Origin: Agitococcus lubricus
GTDB taxonomy: Bacteria > Pseudomonadota > Gammaproteobacteria > Pseudomonadales > Moraxellaceae
Reading direction: 5' to 3'
Length of the DNA: 64,000 nt
Assembly: GCF_003051055.1 (NCBI RefSeq)
Contig: NZ_QAON01000008.1
Span: 87,541 to 151,540 of the forward strand
The notes beneath the pieces are model-generated. The model saw only the letters and a list, made by a program, of their open reading frames with translations. It did no database searches and was not told the DNA's origin. Shown here piece by piece: positions 49,192 through 58,309 of this stretch. Numbering within the stretch: position 1 is the first letter of the stretch; the number at the start of each line of letters is the position of its first letter. The position numbers were made by a program, and so were the translations under genes.

Positions 49192-50349
49192 ATGAGTCAA
49201 CACCCAAAACCCCCTGTTAACTGGCTAGCGGCTATCGTATTATTATCGACGCCAATTGCCGCCTTAATTGCTATTCCTTGGTATGCCATGAATCATGATT
49301 TTAGTACCAGTGCATGGGTACTGATGGTGGTTTATTTGTATATGAATGGTCTGGGCATTACCGCGGGCTATCATCGCTTATGGGCGCACAAAGCCTATGA
49401 TGCCCATTGGTCAGTACAAATCGTACTCATGTTATGGGGAACAGCGGCCATACAAAATAGCATTTTGAATTGGGCGTCGGGTCATCGTGTGCATCACCGT
49501 TTTGTTGATGATGTGGACAAAGACCCCTATTCTGCAAAGCGTGGTTTTTGGTTTTCTCATATTGGTTGGATGTTACGCGACTATCCTTCTGGCCAACTCG
49601 ACTATAGTAACAGCCCCGATTTATTAAAAAACAAAATTGTCATGTTCCAACATAAATACTATTTACCCTTAGTATTATTAATGAATATTGCCGTTCCTAT
49701 GTTAGTAGGTTATGCGATTGGTGACTTTTGGGGTGGGGTTTTATTGGTAGGTTTATTGCGCTTAGTATTAAGCCATCACTTCACGTTCTTTATCAACTCC
49801 TTGGCACATATGTGGGGAAATCGTCCTTACACTGACGAAAATACAGCGCGTGATAACTTTTGGTTAGCTTTGCTCACTTATGGAGAAGGCTATCATAACT
49901 TTCACCATATCTTTCAATATGACTACCGTAATGGGGTTAAATGGTGGCAATTTGACCCTACAAAATGGTTAATTTTTGCCTTATCTTGTGTGGGCTTAAC
50001 TCGTAACTTAAAACGTATTCCCAACTTTACCATTCGTAAGGCGCAACTGATGATGCAATTCAAACGCGCACAAGAGCAGTTAGAACAAAAACAGCGTTTA
50101 TTACCTAACGTTGATATTGAAGCCTTAAAACAACGTATCGCTCAAGAATATGACGCTTTTGTGCTGACGATGAACGAATGGGGCAAACTTAAAGAAGAAT
50201 GGTATAACGAGAAGAAAGAAGCGGTTATGCAAAAATGGGAAGATGCGGCCTTCAAAACGCGCTTTAATGAAATTGAATATCGCTTAAAAATGCAAAGTAA
50301 GCGTATGCAATTATTGATGCAGCAAATGGTTCAACCCATACCTGCCTAA
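49192..50349 (+). CDS. Acyl-CoA/phospholipid delta-9-type fatty acid desaturase
   Basis: The protein has 385 residues; GGAG lies 8 bases before the ATG. It is an integral di-iron desaturase of the stearoyl-CoA desaturase type, with boxes HRLWAH (about 61-66), HRVHH (about 98-102) and HNFHH (about 238), and membrane helices near 10-55 and 150-195. The C-terminal 100 residues form a long charged helix (QFKRAQEQLEQKQR and on), an extension not needed for catalysis. It is a separate system from the reductase-linked desaturase at 22811. A bidirectional terminator follows. Confidence 0.92.
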   Translation: MSQHPKPPVNWLAAIVLLSTPIAALIAIPWYAMNHDFSTSAWVLMVVYLYMNGLGITAGYHRLWAHKAYDAHWSVQIVLMLWGTAAIQNSILNWASGHRVHHRFVDDVDKDPYSAKRGFWFSHIGWMLRDYPSGQLDYSNSPDLLKNKIVMFQHKYYLPLVLLMNIAVPMLVGYAIGDFWGGVLLVGLLRLVLSHHFTFFINSLAHMWGNRPYTDENTARDNFWLALLTYGEGYHNFHHIFQYDYRNGVKWWQFDPTKWLIFALSCVGLTRNLKRIPNFTIRKAQLMMQFKRAQEQLEQKQRLLPNVDIEALKQRIAQEYDAFVLTMNEWGKLKEEWYNEKKEAVMQKWEDAAFKTRFNEIEYRLKMQSKRMQLLMQQMVQPIPA

Positions 50350-50370
50350 ACATAACATGTGTCGCTTATA

Positions 50371-50397
50371 AAAAAAGAGCCGTTAGGCTCTTTTTTT
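50371..50397. terminator. Bidirectional intrinsic terminator
   Basis: GAGCC (50377-50381) and GGCTC (50386-50390) pair around GTTA, flanked by an A-run and seven T. It serves the desaturase on the plus strand and the esterase on the minus strand; the esterase stop lies in its T-run. Confidence 0.88.
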
Positions 50398-51298
50398 ATG
50401 CATATCGTTTTACAAACTGTCCTATTTGCTGCAAGGCAAAATCTGCTTTATGCACAAACTGGCTAAACATTTGAAAGTTATGCCACATACTCTCATAAAC
50501 TTCACAAGTCACCTCTACCCCAGCTGCTCGCGCTTTACGTTCTAAAGCTAAGGCATCATCCAATAAAATCTCTTGCTCACCCACTTGAATCAATAACGGT
50601 GGTAAACCTGTTAAATCGGCAAACAAAGGCGACACACGTTTATCATTAGCCGCAATTTGACCACGATAAGCATCAGCACCACGTTTTAAGGCATGTGCGG
50701 TGACCATTGGGTCTACACGTTTATGACGTACAACAGACGGCATACTTAAGGTTAAATCAACAAAGGGCGAAATCATTACTAAAGCCGCAGGCAAATCTTG
50801 GCCTTTTTCTGGCAAGCGTAAAGCAAGATTGAGAATATGCGCACAGCCACCTGAATCGCCAGCCAAGATAATTTGCTGTGCTTGATAACCTTTATCTAAT
50901 AAAGCCATATAAGCACTGTAGGCATCATCAACAGCAGCAGGATATGGATGTTCAGGGGCTAAACGATAATCGAGCATATAAACATCTGCACCACTCAACA
51001 CGCTTAAATCACTGGCTAAAGCACGATGAGTTTTGGCTGAGCCTGTAAAAAATGCACCACCATGACAATGCAAAATGACTTGTTTGGCTTTGGGCTGGCT
51101 ACTGACTAACTCTGCCGCTACCCCACCAATCACCGTACCATTCACACCCACTTGTTGATTGACAGGAAATAAACTTGCCCCCAACTCCATACCTGTTCTT
51201 AAAGCACTGACAGGTAAAGGTAAGGTACTGGTAAACTTAAAACTGGCTCTTAAACTTTGTTTAACGATGTGGGTGGTAATTTGCTGTTGTAAACTCAT
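50396..51298 (-). CDS. Alpha/beta hydrolase, hormone-sensitive-lipase family esterase
   Basis: The protein has 300 residues; AGAG precedes the ATG. The HSL-family oxyanion motif HGGAFF (in LHCHGGAFFTG, near 80), nucleophile GDSGG (Ser near 147), the acid in LLDDA and the catalytic His in MWHNFQM near 272 are visible. It has no signal peptide. It is the third gene of the monooxygenase-SDR-esterase operon (11-base gap). A likely job is to cleave the ester made by the Baeyer-Villiger enzyme, which is inference from context. Confidence 0.9.
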   Translation of the reverse strand: MSLQQQITTHIVKQSLRASFKFTSTLPLPVSALRTGMELGASLFPVNQQVGVNGTVIGGVAAELVSSQPKAKQVILHCHGGAFFTGSAKTHRALASDLSVLSGADVYMLDYRLAPEHPYPAAVDDAYSAYMALLDKGYQAQQIILAGDSGGCAHILNLALRLPEKGQDLPAALVMISPFVDLTLSMPSVVRHKRVDPMVTAHALKRGADAYRGQIAANDKRVSPLFADLTGLPPLLIQVGEQEILLDDALALERKARAAGVEVTCEVYESMWHNFQMFSQFVHKADFALQQIGQFVKRYA

Positions 51299-51309
51299 AT
51301 TGCTTTCTC

Positions 51310-52080
51310 TTATTTCAGTGGTTTAGGACTAAATGCCGCCACAAACCATTGCGACATCGCATTAAAATAATGCGCCACGGCATAGGCTTTGGGATAAATC
51401 ACCCGCACTTTCTTACGCTGAAAACTGTCAACAATTTCTTGGGCAATATCTTGAGCTTGGCCTGTTGGAATCAATTTTGACACCATGCCTTGTTTAACTT
51501 GACCGCGTGCATGAGCTTCCAAACCCGAAAAAATTGGGCCAGGATAAACGGTTAACACATGAATATTGCGTTCTTTGAGTTCGTTGTGGGCAATTTCGGA
51601 GGCCATAGCGATACCTGCTTTTGCACCACTGTAATACGCACAGCCTGTAATTGGCACACGACCTGCCATGCTCGCAATATTGATAATACCGCCACCCGCA
51701 GGCATATCGGCTAAAGCCAAATCCATTAACCGTAAAGGACTAATCAAGTTAACGGACAACAACTTCCAGCCCAACTGCCAACCTGTGCCTTGAAAACTAA
51801 TAATGTCCATAATGCCTGCACAGTTCACCAATAAATCAACTGGCTTATTTTGCCTTATTTTTTGCCATTGTTCGGCCAATTGCTCAGGTTTAAACAAATC
51901 CCATAAGGCATAACTGGCTCGATTACCCAACGCTTGTACCCGTTGCTGTAATGCCTGTTCATTAATATCAATCAAGGTAAAATGGGCTTGCGGATAGCGT
52001 TGTGCCAAAATTTGGGTAATTGCTGAGGCAATTGCTCCTGCTGCACCTGTAATTAAAATATGTTGTAGTTGGCGGCTCAT
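51310..52080 (-). CDS. Short-chain dehydrogenase/reductase
   Basis: The protein has 256 residues. Cofactor motif ITGAAGAIASAI near 9-20 (a variant of TGxxxGIG), NCAGIMDI near 88, NIASMAG serine and YYSGAK catalytic pair are present. It overlaps the monooxygenase gene by 4 bases (ATGA) and lies 11 bases before the esterase. In the operon it probably oxidises an alcohol to the ketone substrate of the monooxygenase, or acts on the cleavage product; the substrate is unknown. Confidence 0.87.
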   Translation of the reverse strand: MSRQLQHILITGAAGAIASAITQILAQRYPQAHFTLIDINEQALQQRVQALGNRASYALWDLFKPEQLAEQWQKIRQNKPVDLLVNCAGIMDIISFQGTGWQLGWKLLSVNLISPLRLMDLALADMPAGGGIINIASMAGRVPITGCAYYSGAKAGIAMASEIAHNELKERNIHVLTVYPGPIFSGLEAHARGQVKQGMVSKLIPTGQAQDIAQEIVDSFQRKKVRVIYPKAYAVAHYFNAMSQWFVAAFSPKPLK

Positions 52081-53588
52081 GCTGTCACCTCGGTTTTAAC
52101 TAAATATTCATTTAGGTTAAATTTACTCAGTTGTTTACGCATTTCGATGGTTGACCACGGCCACAAGGTACTATTTCGACCATTAACATCAATAAAATAG
52201 CTCTGACAACCGCCTTTGTTCCACACTGTATTTTGCAAAGCTGCTTGTACCGTTTGGTTAAATTGTTGTTGGCGAACAGGGTCAACTTCTATTTTCACTA
52301 AGCCATATTGTTCCGCTTGTTTGAGGGCATCGACAATATAAGTCAGTTGCGCTTCAATGATTAAAAATGCTGAAGAACTCACTGCTAAGTTAGGGCCAAA
52401 CATTAAAAAGCCATTCGGACAACCTGCCACCATCGTCCCCATATAGCCTTCAGGGCTGCCCTGCCATACCTCAGCCATACTTTTACCTGTGACACCACGC
52501 ACCCGTTGCGCAATCGGTGGCGCACTAATTTCAAAACCTGTCCCCAAAATAATCGCATCTACAGGTCTTTCCACCCCATCATCACCGACAATACTATGCG
52601 CTTTGATTTCTTTAACACCCTCAAACACATGAGTCACATTGGGCTGAATCATGGCGGGATACCATTCATTCGATTGCAACACACGTTTACAGCCAATAAT
52701 AAAATTGGGAGTTAACTTTTTGCGTAAAACAGGGTCTTTAACGGTTTTATGTAGGTTAAATAAAGCTAAACGCTGAAATTGTTTCATCACGTTTGGATGA
52801 TGCATGCCACCATTTAAGGTTTCAAAAACGCTATAGATTGCGCCACGCATCGCTAATTGGGTTAACGGCAAATGCTTAAACAGTTTTTGGGCAATTGGTG
52901 GTAAGGCTTGGTCTAATTTAGGCAAAATCCATTGTGGAGTGCGTTGAAACAACACCAGTTCTGCTACTTTGGGTTGAATTTTTGGCACAAACTGAATCGC
53001 TGATGCGCCTGTACCAATCACTGCAACACGTTTGCCTGTTAAATCATAATCATGTCGCCAACGTGCTGAATGAAAAATCGTGCCTTTAAACTCAGTTAAG
53101 CCTTTAATTTTGGGATAGACAGGCTCGTGCATCGGCCCACAGGCCATAATCACAAAACGTGCTTGATATTCTTGGTCTTGAGTTTTTACACGCCAAAGAT
53201 TTTCTTGATTATCCCATGCGGCATCCAACATTTCTTGTTGCATATGAATATGCGGTATTACCCCATAATCTTGCGCTACTTTTTGCAAATAGGCTTTAAT
53301 TTCGGCTTGTTCAGCAAAGACGCGTGACCAATGCGGATTGGGGGCAAAAGAATACGAATACAACGATGATGGCACATCACACGCACAACCTGGATAGGTG
53401 TTCTCGCGCCATACCCCACCCAATTCATTGGCTTTTTCTAGGACAATAAAATCCTTAATGCCTGCCTCACGCAATTTAATGGCTGCTCCCAAGCCTGCAA
53501 AACCGCTACCAATGACAATGACTTGCCATAATTTTGTTTTTTGACCCTTAGCGACTGATTGGCCAAGATTTTGTGCATTTGCTGTCAT
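52077..53588 (-). CDS. Flavin-containing monooxygenase, Baeyer-Villiger type
   Basis: The protein has 503 residues. The first FAD motif VIGSGFAGLGAA is near 25-36, with the ENTYPGCACD segment near 67. The BVMO-like fingerprint F-K-G-x3-H-S-x-R-W (FKGTIFHSARWRHD) is near 170-183, followed by the NADPH motif VIGTGASAIQ. Such enzymes insert oxygen into ketones or hydroxylate heteroatoms. The closest operon type is the EthA/MymA group, which also has SDR and esterase neighbours and a divergent TetR-family gene in some genomes. Substrate unknown. Confidence 0.9.
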   Translation of the reverse strand: MTANAQNLGQSVAKGQKTKLWQVIVIGSGFAGLGAAIKLREAGIKDFIVLEKANELGGVWRENTYPGCACDVPSSLYSYSFAPNPHWSRVFAEQAEIKAYLQKVAQDYGVIPHIHMQQEMLDAAWDNQENLWRVKTQDQEYQARFVIMACGPMHEPVYPKIKGLTEFKGTIFHSARWRHDYDLTGKRVAVIGTGASAIQFVPKIQPKVAELVLFQRTPQWILPKLDQALPPIAQKLFKHLPLTQLAMRGAIYSVFETLNGGMHHPNVMKQFQRLALFNLHKTVKDPVLRKKLTPNFIIGCKRVLQSNEWYPAMIQPNVTHVFEGVKEIKAHSIVGDDGVERPVDAIILGTGFEISAPPIAQRVRGVTGKSMAEVWQGSPEGYMGTMVAGCPNGFLMFGPNLAVSSSAFLIIEAQLTYIVDALKQAEQYGLVKIEVDPVRQQQFNQTVQAALQNTVWNKGGCQSYFIDVNGRNSTLWPWSTIEMRKQLSKFNLNEYLVKTEVTA

Positions 53589-53605
53589 CTTTCACCCCAA
53601 ACTTA

Positions 53606-53633
53606 CAATACGGACATACAATTCCAATACGGA
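53606..53633. promoter_or_regulatory. Direct repeat CAATACGGA x2, candidate operator
   Basis: CAATACGGA occurs at 53606-53614 and 53625-53633, a 19-base period, in the 215-base divergent promoter region between the monooxygenase operon and its TetR gene. The second copy is also part of TTCC-N5-GGAA. Long arms GAATTTATT (53651-53659) and AATAAATTC (53704-53712) lie nearby. Confidence 0.45.
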
Positions 53634-53803
53634 ACAAGATGTCACATTTAGAATTTATTGTCAATTTTTATTTATTAGTATGAATCTTGTGTTATTCTTT
53701 AGTAATAAATTCAAACCTCTACGCCCTCTCGCACACAGAGAGATAACTAGAGTGAATAGAACCGTTAATCTGCTAAATGATATAAAAACCTAGGTTATAT
53801 GCC

Positions 53804-54433
53804 ATGAATGACGATAGCTCTTTGAGCCGTGCTGAACGCAATCGCCAACAATTACGCAGTGATATTTTGCAGGCCGCTTTTATCGAGTTTGCTGAACGTG
53901 GTTATCATCAAACCGCTATTTCTGATATTGCTAAACGGTTGGGAATTGGTCATGGCACGTTTTATCGTCACTTCACCAATAAACGCGATATTTTGGAACA
54001 TGTCATTGATGACATCGCCACCAAAATTATTGCGACGCTAGAGGCCGAAAATGCACCTGATGCGGTGACATCCTTAGAAGCCTACAAAGAACAATGTGCA
54101 CGGATTGCCAACCGTTTGTCTGACGTGTTGACGGCTAACCCTGCGATTGCTCGACTGATTTTGCTAGAAGCCACCTCGATTGATGCCGACATGACCAAAC
54201 GCTTAATGAACTTAATTGATTGGGGTGGACAGTTAGTGGCGGCCTATATGATTAATGGCGTCAAACTGGGTTACTTTAGAAAAGATTTAGATTGTCAATC
54301 CACAGGTCATGCAGTCGTTGGCATGATTTTGGTTTGTGCCTTACGCTTTTTGAGTAATCCTAATCCTGATGAACAACAAGGTTTAGCGATTGCCATTCAA
54401 CGATTACTGGTTGATGGTATTGCAATTCATTAA
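53804..54433 (+). CDS. TetR/AcrR-family regulator, probable controller of the monooxygenase operon
   Basis: The protein has 209 residues; AGG precedes ATG 53804. The DNA-binding domain (about 12-60) has IAKRLGIGHGTFYRHFTNK as helix-turn-helix. The C-terminal ligand domain is helical, with no family signature. It is divergent from the monooxygenase-SDR-esterase operon, the classical layout of a repressor and its target. The topB gene starts 9 bases after its stop, so the two are probably transcribed together. Confidence 0.9.
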   Translation: MNDDSSLSRAERNRQQLRSDILQAAFIEFAERGYHQTAISDIAKRLGIGHGTFYRHFTNKRDILEHVIDDIATKIIATLEAENAPDAVTSLEAYKEQCARIANRLSDVLTANPAIARLILLEATSIDADMTKRLMNLIDWGGQLVAAYMINGVKLGYFRKDLDCQSTGHAVVGMILVCALRFLSNPNPDEQQGLAIAIQRLLVDGIAIH

Positions 54434-54442
54434 GGTATTTTT

Positions 54443-56521
54443 ATGCCTACGCTCATTATTGCCGAAAAACCCTCAGTCGCTCAGGAATTAGCGAAATATT
54501 TAGGGAAAGCCAAACGTGAAGACGGGTTTTTAAGCGTTGCTCAGTATCAGGTGACATGGTGTTTTGGCCATTTATTTAGTTTGGCTGAACCTCAACACTA
54601 TGATGAACGTTTCCAAAAATGGCGCGCGGCGGATTTACCTATTTTGCCTGATAAAATCGCCGTCGTTGCCAAAAAAGACAAAGGCATTAGCAAACAACTT
54701 AAAATTATTGCCAGTTTATTAAAAACAGCCGATGAAGTGATTCACGCAGGCGACCCCGACCGAGAAGGCCAATTATTAGTAGAATGGGTGATTCGACATT
54801 ATCGCTTTCGTAAGCCCGTCAAACGGCTTTGGCTGGCGGCTCAGGATAGCCACTCTATTCAAAAAGCCTTAGCCAATCTGAAAGATAATCAACACTATCA
54901 GCTCTTATTTGCAGCCGCACAAACACGAGCGATTGCGGATTGGTTAGTGGGTATCAATTTGTCACGCGCATTTACCTTAGCCGCACAGCAACACGATTAT
55001 CAAGGCGTGGTCAGTATAGGGCGTGTACAAACACCAACGCTGGCCTTGATTGTCATGCGCGACCAAGACATTAGTCAGTTTGTCAGTAAAACCTACTATG
55101 TGCCGATGCTGCACGTGGGGGTCGCAGCAGGCAGCTTTTGGGCTACATGGCTTGCTAAACCTGAGTTACGAGATAAATATCCCGATGGTAAAATTACCGA
55201 TATCGCTGATGCCGAGCAGATACTTAATCTACCCGCCACAGGTATTATTAGCCAAGTGGAGGCTAAAAAGCTAAAAACTGCACCCCCATTGCCTTATCGT
55301 TTGTCTCGGTTACAAAAAGAAGCGAACGCGAAATTTGGGCTACAGGCCGACGACGTGTTAACGATTTGTCAAGCACTCTACGAAAAGCATAAATTGACAT
55401 CCTACCCTAGAACGGATTGCGACTACTTACCTGAGTCACAACACGCTGAGGCTGCAACGATTTTGCAAGCACTGAGCCAAATATATCCTGCCTTACAGCC
55501 CTTACTATCGTTGGCGAATACCACCCTAAAATCGGCAGCATGGAATGATAAAAAAATCAGTGCACACCATGCAATTATTCCTGTTCAAGGCAATGGTATG
55601 AATATTAGCCAACTCAACACGAAAGAACAAAAAGTCTATGACTTAATTGTGAGAGCGTATTTGGCACAGTTTTTTGCTGCCTATGAATATGAAAAAACGG
55701 AAATTGTCGCACGCTTTGCTGAGCATGATTTTAAGGCGACAGGTTCAGTCCCTCTCAAAGAAGGTTGGAAAGCGTTATATCCGCCTAGCAAAACCAAAAC
55801 CCCCATCGATGATACGCCAGAAGATGAGTTACAAGAGCAAAAACTTCCGCCTGTACAGCCGCAAGAAGTCGGACATAACTTAGCGACAGAAGCAAAACAA
55901 AAACAAACACAAGCCCCCAAAGCCTACACCGACGGCACATTGATTAGTGATATGGAAAGTGTACACCGAGTGATTAGCGCTAAAAGCAAAGATGTTGACA
56001 ACAAATGGCTAAAGTTATTGAAAGAAAACGCGGGCTTAGGTACAGAAGCCACCCGTGCGAGTATTATTCAAACCTTATTAGACCGTGGTTTTATTGAACG
56101 TAAGGGGAAACAAATTCTCGCCACCGATACAGGTAAAGACCTCATCAAAGCCTTACCTAAATCGGTGAAAAGCCCAATTTTAACGGCCATGATGGAACAA
56201 GAGTTAAGTGCCATCGAAAACGATGGCCTCTCACCTGATGATTTTTTAGCCAAACAACAGGCACAACTCAGAGAGTTAGTACAACTAGCTGCCAATACCC
56301 CCATCATTTTACGTGCCTGTACACCAGCTAAAGCCATCACGCCCAAAACATACAAAGCTAAAAAAGTAATACCTCAAACCGCAATCAATACAAATGCAAA
56401 CAGTGCTACCAACTGCCCCAAATGCCAAGAGCCACTTGTACAACGCCAACGCAAGAGTGATGGTCAAACTTTTTTGGCTTGTTCTGGCTTTCCTAAGTGT
56501 CGATATATTGCTAAAAATTAG
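54443..56521 (+). CDS. topB: DNA topoisomerase III
   Basis: This type IA topoisomerase has 692 residues; AAGG precedes the ATG. It has the TOPRIM domain at the N-terminus (Glu in IIAEKPSVAQ; DPDREGQ near 103), active-site Tyr321 (SYPRTDCDYLPE) and a C-terminal four-Cys zinc ribbon (CPKCQ...CSGFPKC) as in many TopB proteins. It decatenates DNA by strand passage. The stop codon TAG consists of the TA target plus the first G of MITE copy C. Without the element the sequence would read TAA at the same codon. Confidence 0.96.
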   Translation: MPTLIIAEKPSVAQELAKYLGKAKREDGFLSVAQYQVTWCFGHLFSLAEPQHYDERFQKWRAADLPILPDKIAVVAKKDKGISKQLKIIASLLKTADEVIHAGDPDREGQLLVEWVIRHYRFRKPVKRLWLAAQDSHSIQKALANLKDNQHYQLLFAAAQTRAIADWLVGINLSRAFTLAAQQHDYQGVVSIGRVQTPTLALIVMRDQDISQFVSKTYYVPMLHVGVAAGSFWATWLAKPELRDKYPDGKITDIADAEQILNLPATGIISQVEAKKLKTAPPLPYRLSRLQKEANAKFGLQADDVLTICQALYEKHKLTSYPRTDCDYLPESQHAEAATILQALSQIYPALQPLLSLANTTLKSAAWNDKKISAHHAIIPVQGNGMNISQLNTKEQKVYDLIVRAYLAQFFAAYEYEKTEIVARFAEHDFKATGSVPLKEGWKALYPPSKTKTPIDDTPEDELQEQKLPPVQPQEVGHNLATEAKQKQTQAPKAYTDGTLISDMESVHRVISAKSKDVDNKWLKLLKENAGLGTEATRASIIQTLLDRGFIERKGKQILATDTGKDLIKALPKSVKSPILTAMMEQELSAIENDGLSPDDFLAKQQAQLRELVQLAANTPIILRACTPAKAITPKTYKAKKVIPQTAINTNANSATNCPKCQEPLVQRQRKSDGQTFLACSGFPKCRYIAKN

Positions 56522-56787
56522 GGTCTGTTGACGTTTGGCGTGTGAGCCGCGTTGCTGATAAAAATTGGCTCAGGCAAGGCACAAAACGCAGTGAATAGTC
56601 GTTCTATTGGCCAGTTTTGTCACGCAGAATGAGTCAATTTTTAATGCAACCCAAAGGGAAAGAACGATTTTTTGAGACTACTTTGTTGTTCATCGCTTAG
56701 TTGGAATAACCCAATCACGTGATTAACGCCGTGTATCCTCTAAAAAATAGCTTTTTTCGCAACCACAATAAAAACGTCAACAGACCC
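56521..56787 (+). mobile_element. MITE copy C, inserted in the topB stop codon
   Basis: This is a 267-bp element. The first 16 bases (GGGTCTGTTGACGTTT) are perfectly repeated in inverse orientation at the right end, and TA flanks both sides (56519-56520 and 56788-56789). Same orientation as copy B and very similar to it. No coding capacity. The next 70 bases up to selO show no other feature apart from a short GGGTCTATGAC at 56814, probably chance. Confidence 0.92.
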
Positions 56788-56857
56788 TAAGTACTTTTTA
56801 GCAAAATGTGTTAGGGTCTATGACTATTTAGGCTGAGTCTTTTAAGTTTTATCTATC

Positions 56858-58309
56858 ATGAGTACACTGCACACCCTCTCATTTGACCATAGTTTTAGTA
56901 AACTTTCGCCATTACTGTATAGCGAAGTAAAACCCACTCCTCTCTTAAGACCATACTTGGTTCATTACAATCCTCTTGCGGCACAACTTTTAGATTTAGA
57001 GACCGTGCTCCCCGAAGAGTTAGTCTCTTTTTTTAGCGGCCAGCAACTGCTCACGGGTAGCCATAGTTTAGCCATGACATACAGTGGCCACCAATTTGGC
57101 CATTACAATCCGCAACTCGGAGATGGTCGTGGCTTATTATTAGGTGAAGTAGTCAACCAAAAAGGCGAACGCTGGGACATTCACTTAAAAGGCGCTGGGA
57201 GAACACCCTATTCACGATTTGGTGATGGTCGTGCCGTTTTACGGTCATCAATTCGTGAATACTTATGTAGTGAAGCGATGTATGGCTTAGGCATTAGTAC
57301 CACACGTGCATTAGCCATTATTGGCTCTGAAGAAGCAGTACAACGTGAAAAACTAGAACGTGCAGCAACCGTGGTGCGCGTGGCAGATAGTCATATTCGT
57401 TTTGGCCATTTTGAGTGGGTCTTTCATAATCAACCGAGCTTATTAAAACCCTTAGCCGATTATGTGATTGATAGACATTACCCTCTGTGCCGTGACAGTG
57501 ACAAATCCTATACAGCGCTTCTCAATCAGATTGTTGAACGCACCGCAACCATGATTGCTAACTGGCAATTAGTAGGTTTTGCACATGGGGTGATGAATAC
57601 CGATAATTTTTCTATTACAGGGGCTACCTTTGACTACGGGCCTTATGGCTTTTTAGATGTTTATCAACCGAGCTTTATCAGTAATCACTCGGACAATACG
57701 GGGCGTTATGCATGGAATCAACAACCCAGTATCGGCTTATGGAACTTAAATGCGCTTGCCTACGCGCTATCGCCCTTAATAGACCGTACAGAAATTGTAG
57801 AAGCCTTAGGTCGTTATGAACAGATATTAGTCACGCACTATTATCAAGGCATGTATGCCAAATTGGGCCTCGATGGCACCGACGATAAAGACAGCGAGTT
57901 AGTTTTTGAGTTTTTAGATATTTTAATGAAAAATAATATGGATTATAGCCGTAGCCTACGTCAATTATGTGAGGTATCACAGACAGATAAGCATTGTAAG
58001 TTACGGGATGACTGCCTAGACCGTGAACGCTTTGATGGCTGGTTTAATCGTTATCGTACACGATTAGGCAGTCAATATAGCACAGACAGTCAACGGCAAG
58101 CCGCAATGCGTCAGGTCAATCCTAAATTTATTCTACGCAATTACTTGGCACAAACAGCGATTGAAAAAGCCGAACGCGGTGACTTTAGTGAACTGGATAT
58201 TTTACTCACACTTGTCCATCGCCCTTATGACGAGCATCCAAACTATGAACGATACGCCGACTTACCGCCTGACTGGGGCAAACATTTAGAAATCAGTTGT
58301 TCGTCTTAG
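56858..58309 (+). CDS. selO: Protein adenylyltransferase SelO (YdiU)
   Basis: The protein has 483 residues and is a pseudokinase-fold enzyme that transfers AMP from ATP to Ser, Thr or Tyr of target proteins. Typical stretches are MTYSGHQFGHYNPQLGDGRG near 67-86, LKGAGRTPYSRFGDGRAVLRS near 108-128, and the metal-binding/active region HGVMNTDNFSITG with DYGPYGF near 245-270. SelO helps under oxidative stress in E. coli. There is no clear ribosome site ahead of the ATG. The 3' end overlaps the OmpA-domain gene by 17 bases tail-to-tail. Confidence 0.95.
   Translation: MSTLHTLSFDHSFSKLSPLLYSEVKPTPLLRPYLVHYNPLAAQLLDLETVLPEELVSFFSGQQLLTGSHSLAMTYSGHQFGHYNPQLGDGRGLLLGEVVNQKGERWDIHLKGAGRTPYSRFGDGRAVLRSSIREYLCSEAMYGLGISTTRALAIIGSEEAVQREKLERAATVVRVADSHIRFGHFEWVFHNQPSLLKPLADYVIDRHYPLCRDSDKSYTALLNQIVERTATMIANWQLVGFAHGVMNTDNFSITGATFDYGPYGFLDVYQPSFISNHSDNTGRYAWNQQPSIGLWNLNALAYALSPLIDRTEIVEALGRYEQILVTHYYQGMYAKLGLDGTDDKDSELVFEFLDILMKNNMDYSRSLRQLCEVSQTDKHCKLRDDCLDRERFDGWFNRYRTRLGSQYSTDSQRQAAMRQVNPKFILRNYLAQTAIEKAERGDFSELDILLTLVHRPYDEHPNYERYADLPPDWGKHLEISCSS

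Noticed and set aside
56814..56824. GGGTCTATGAC near MITE copy C, as a possible remnant of a fourth element
   Set aside because: Only about 11 bases resemble the terminus, with one deletion, and no partner end was found downstream.
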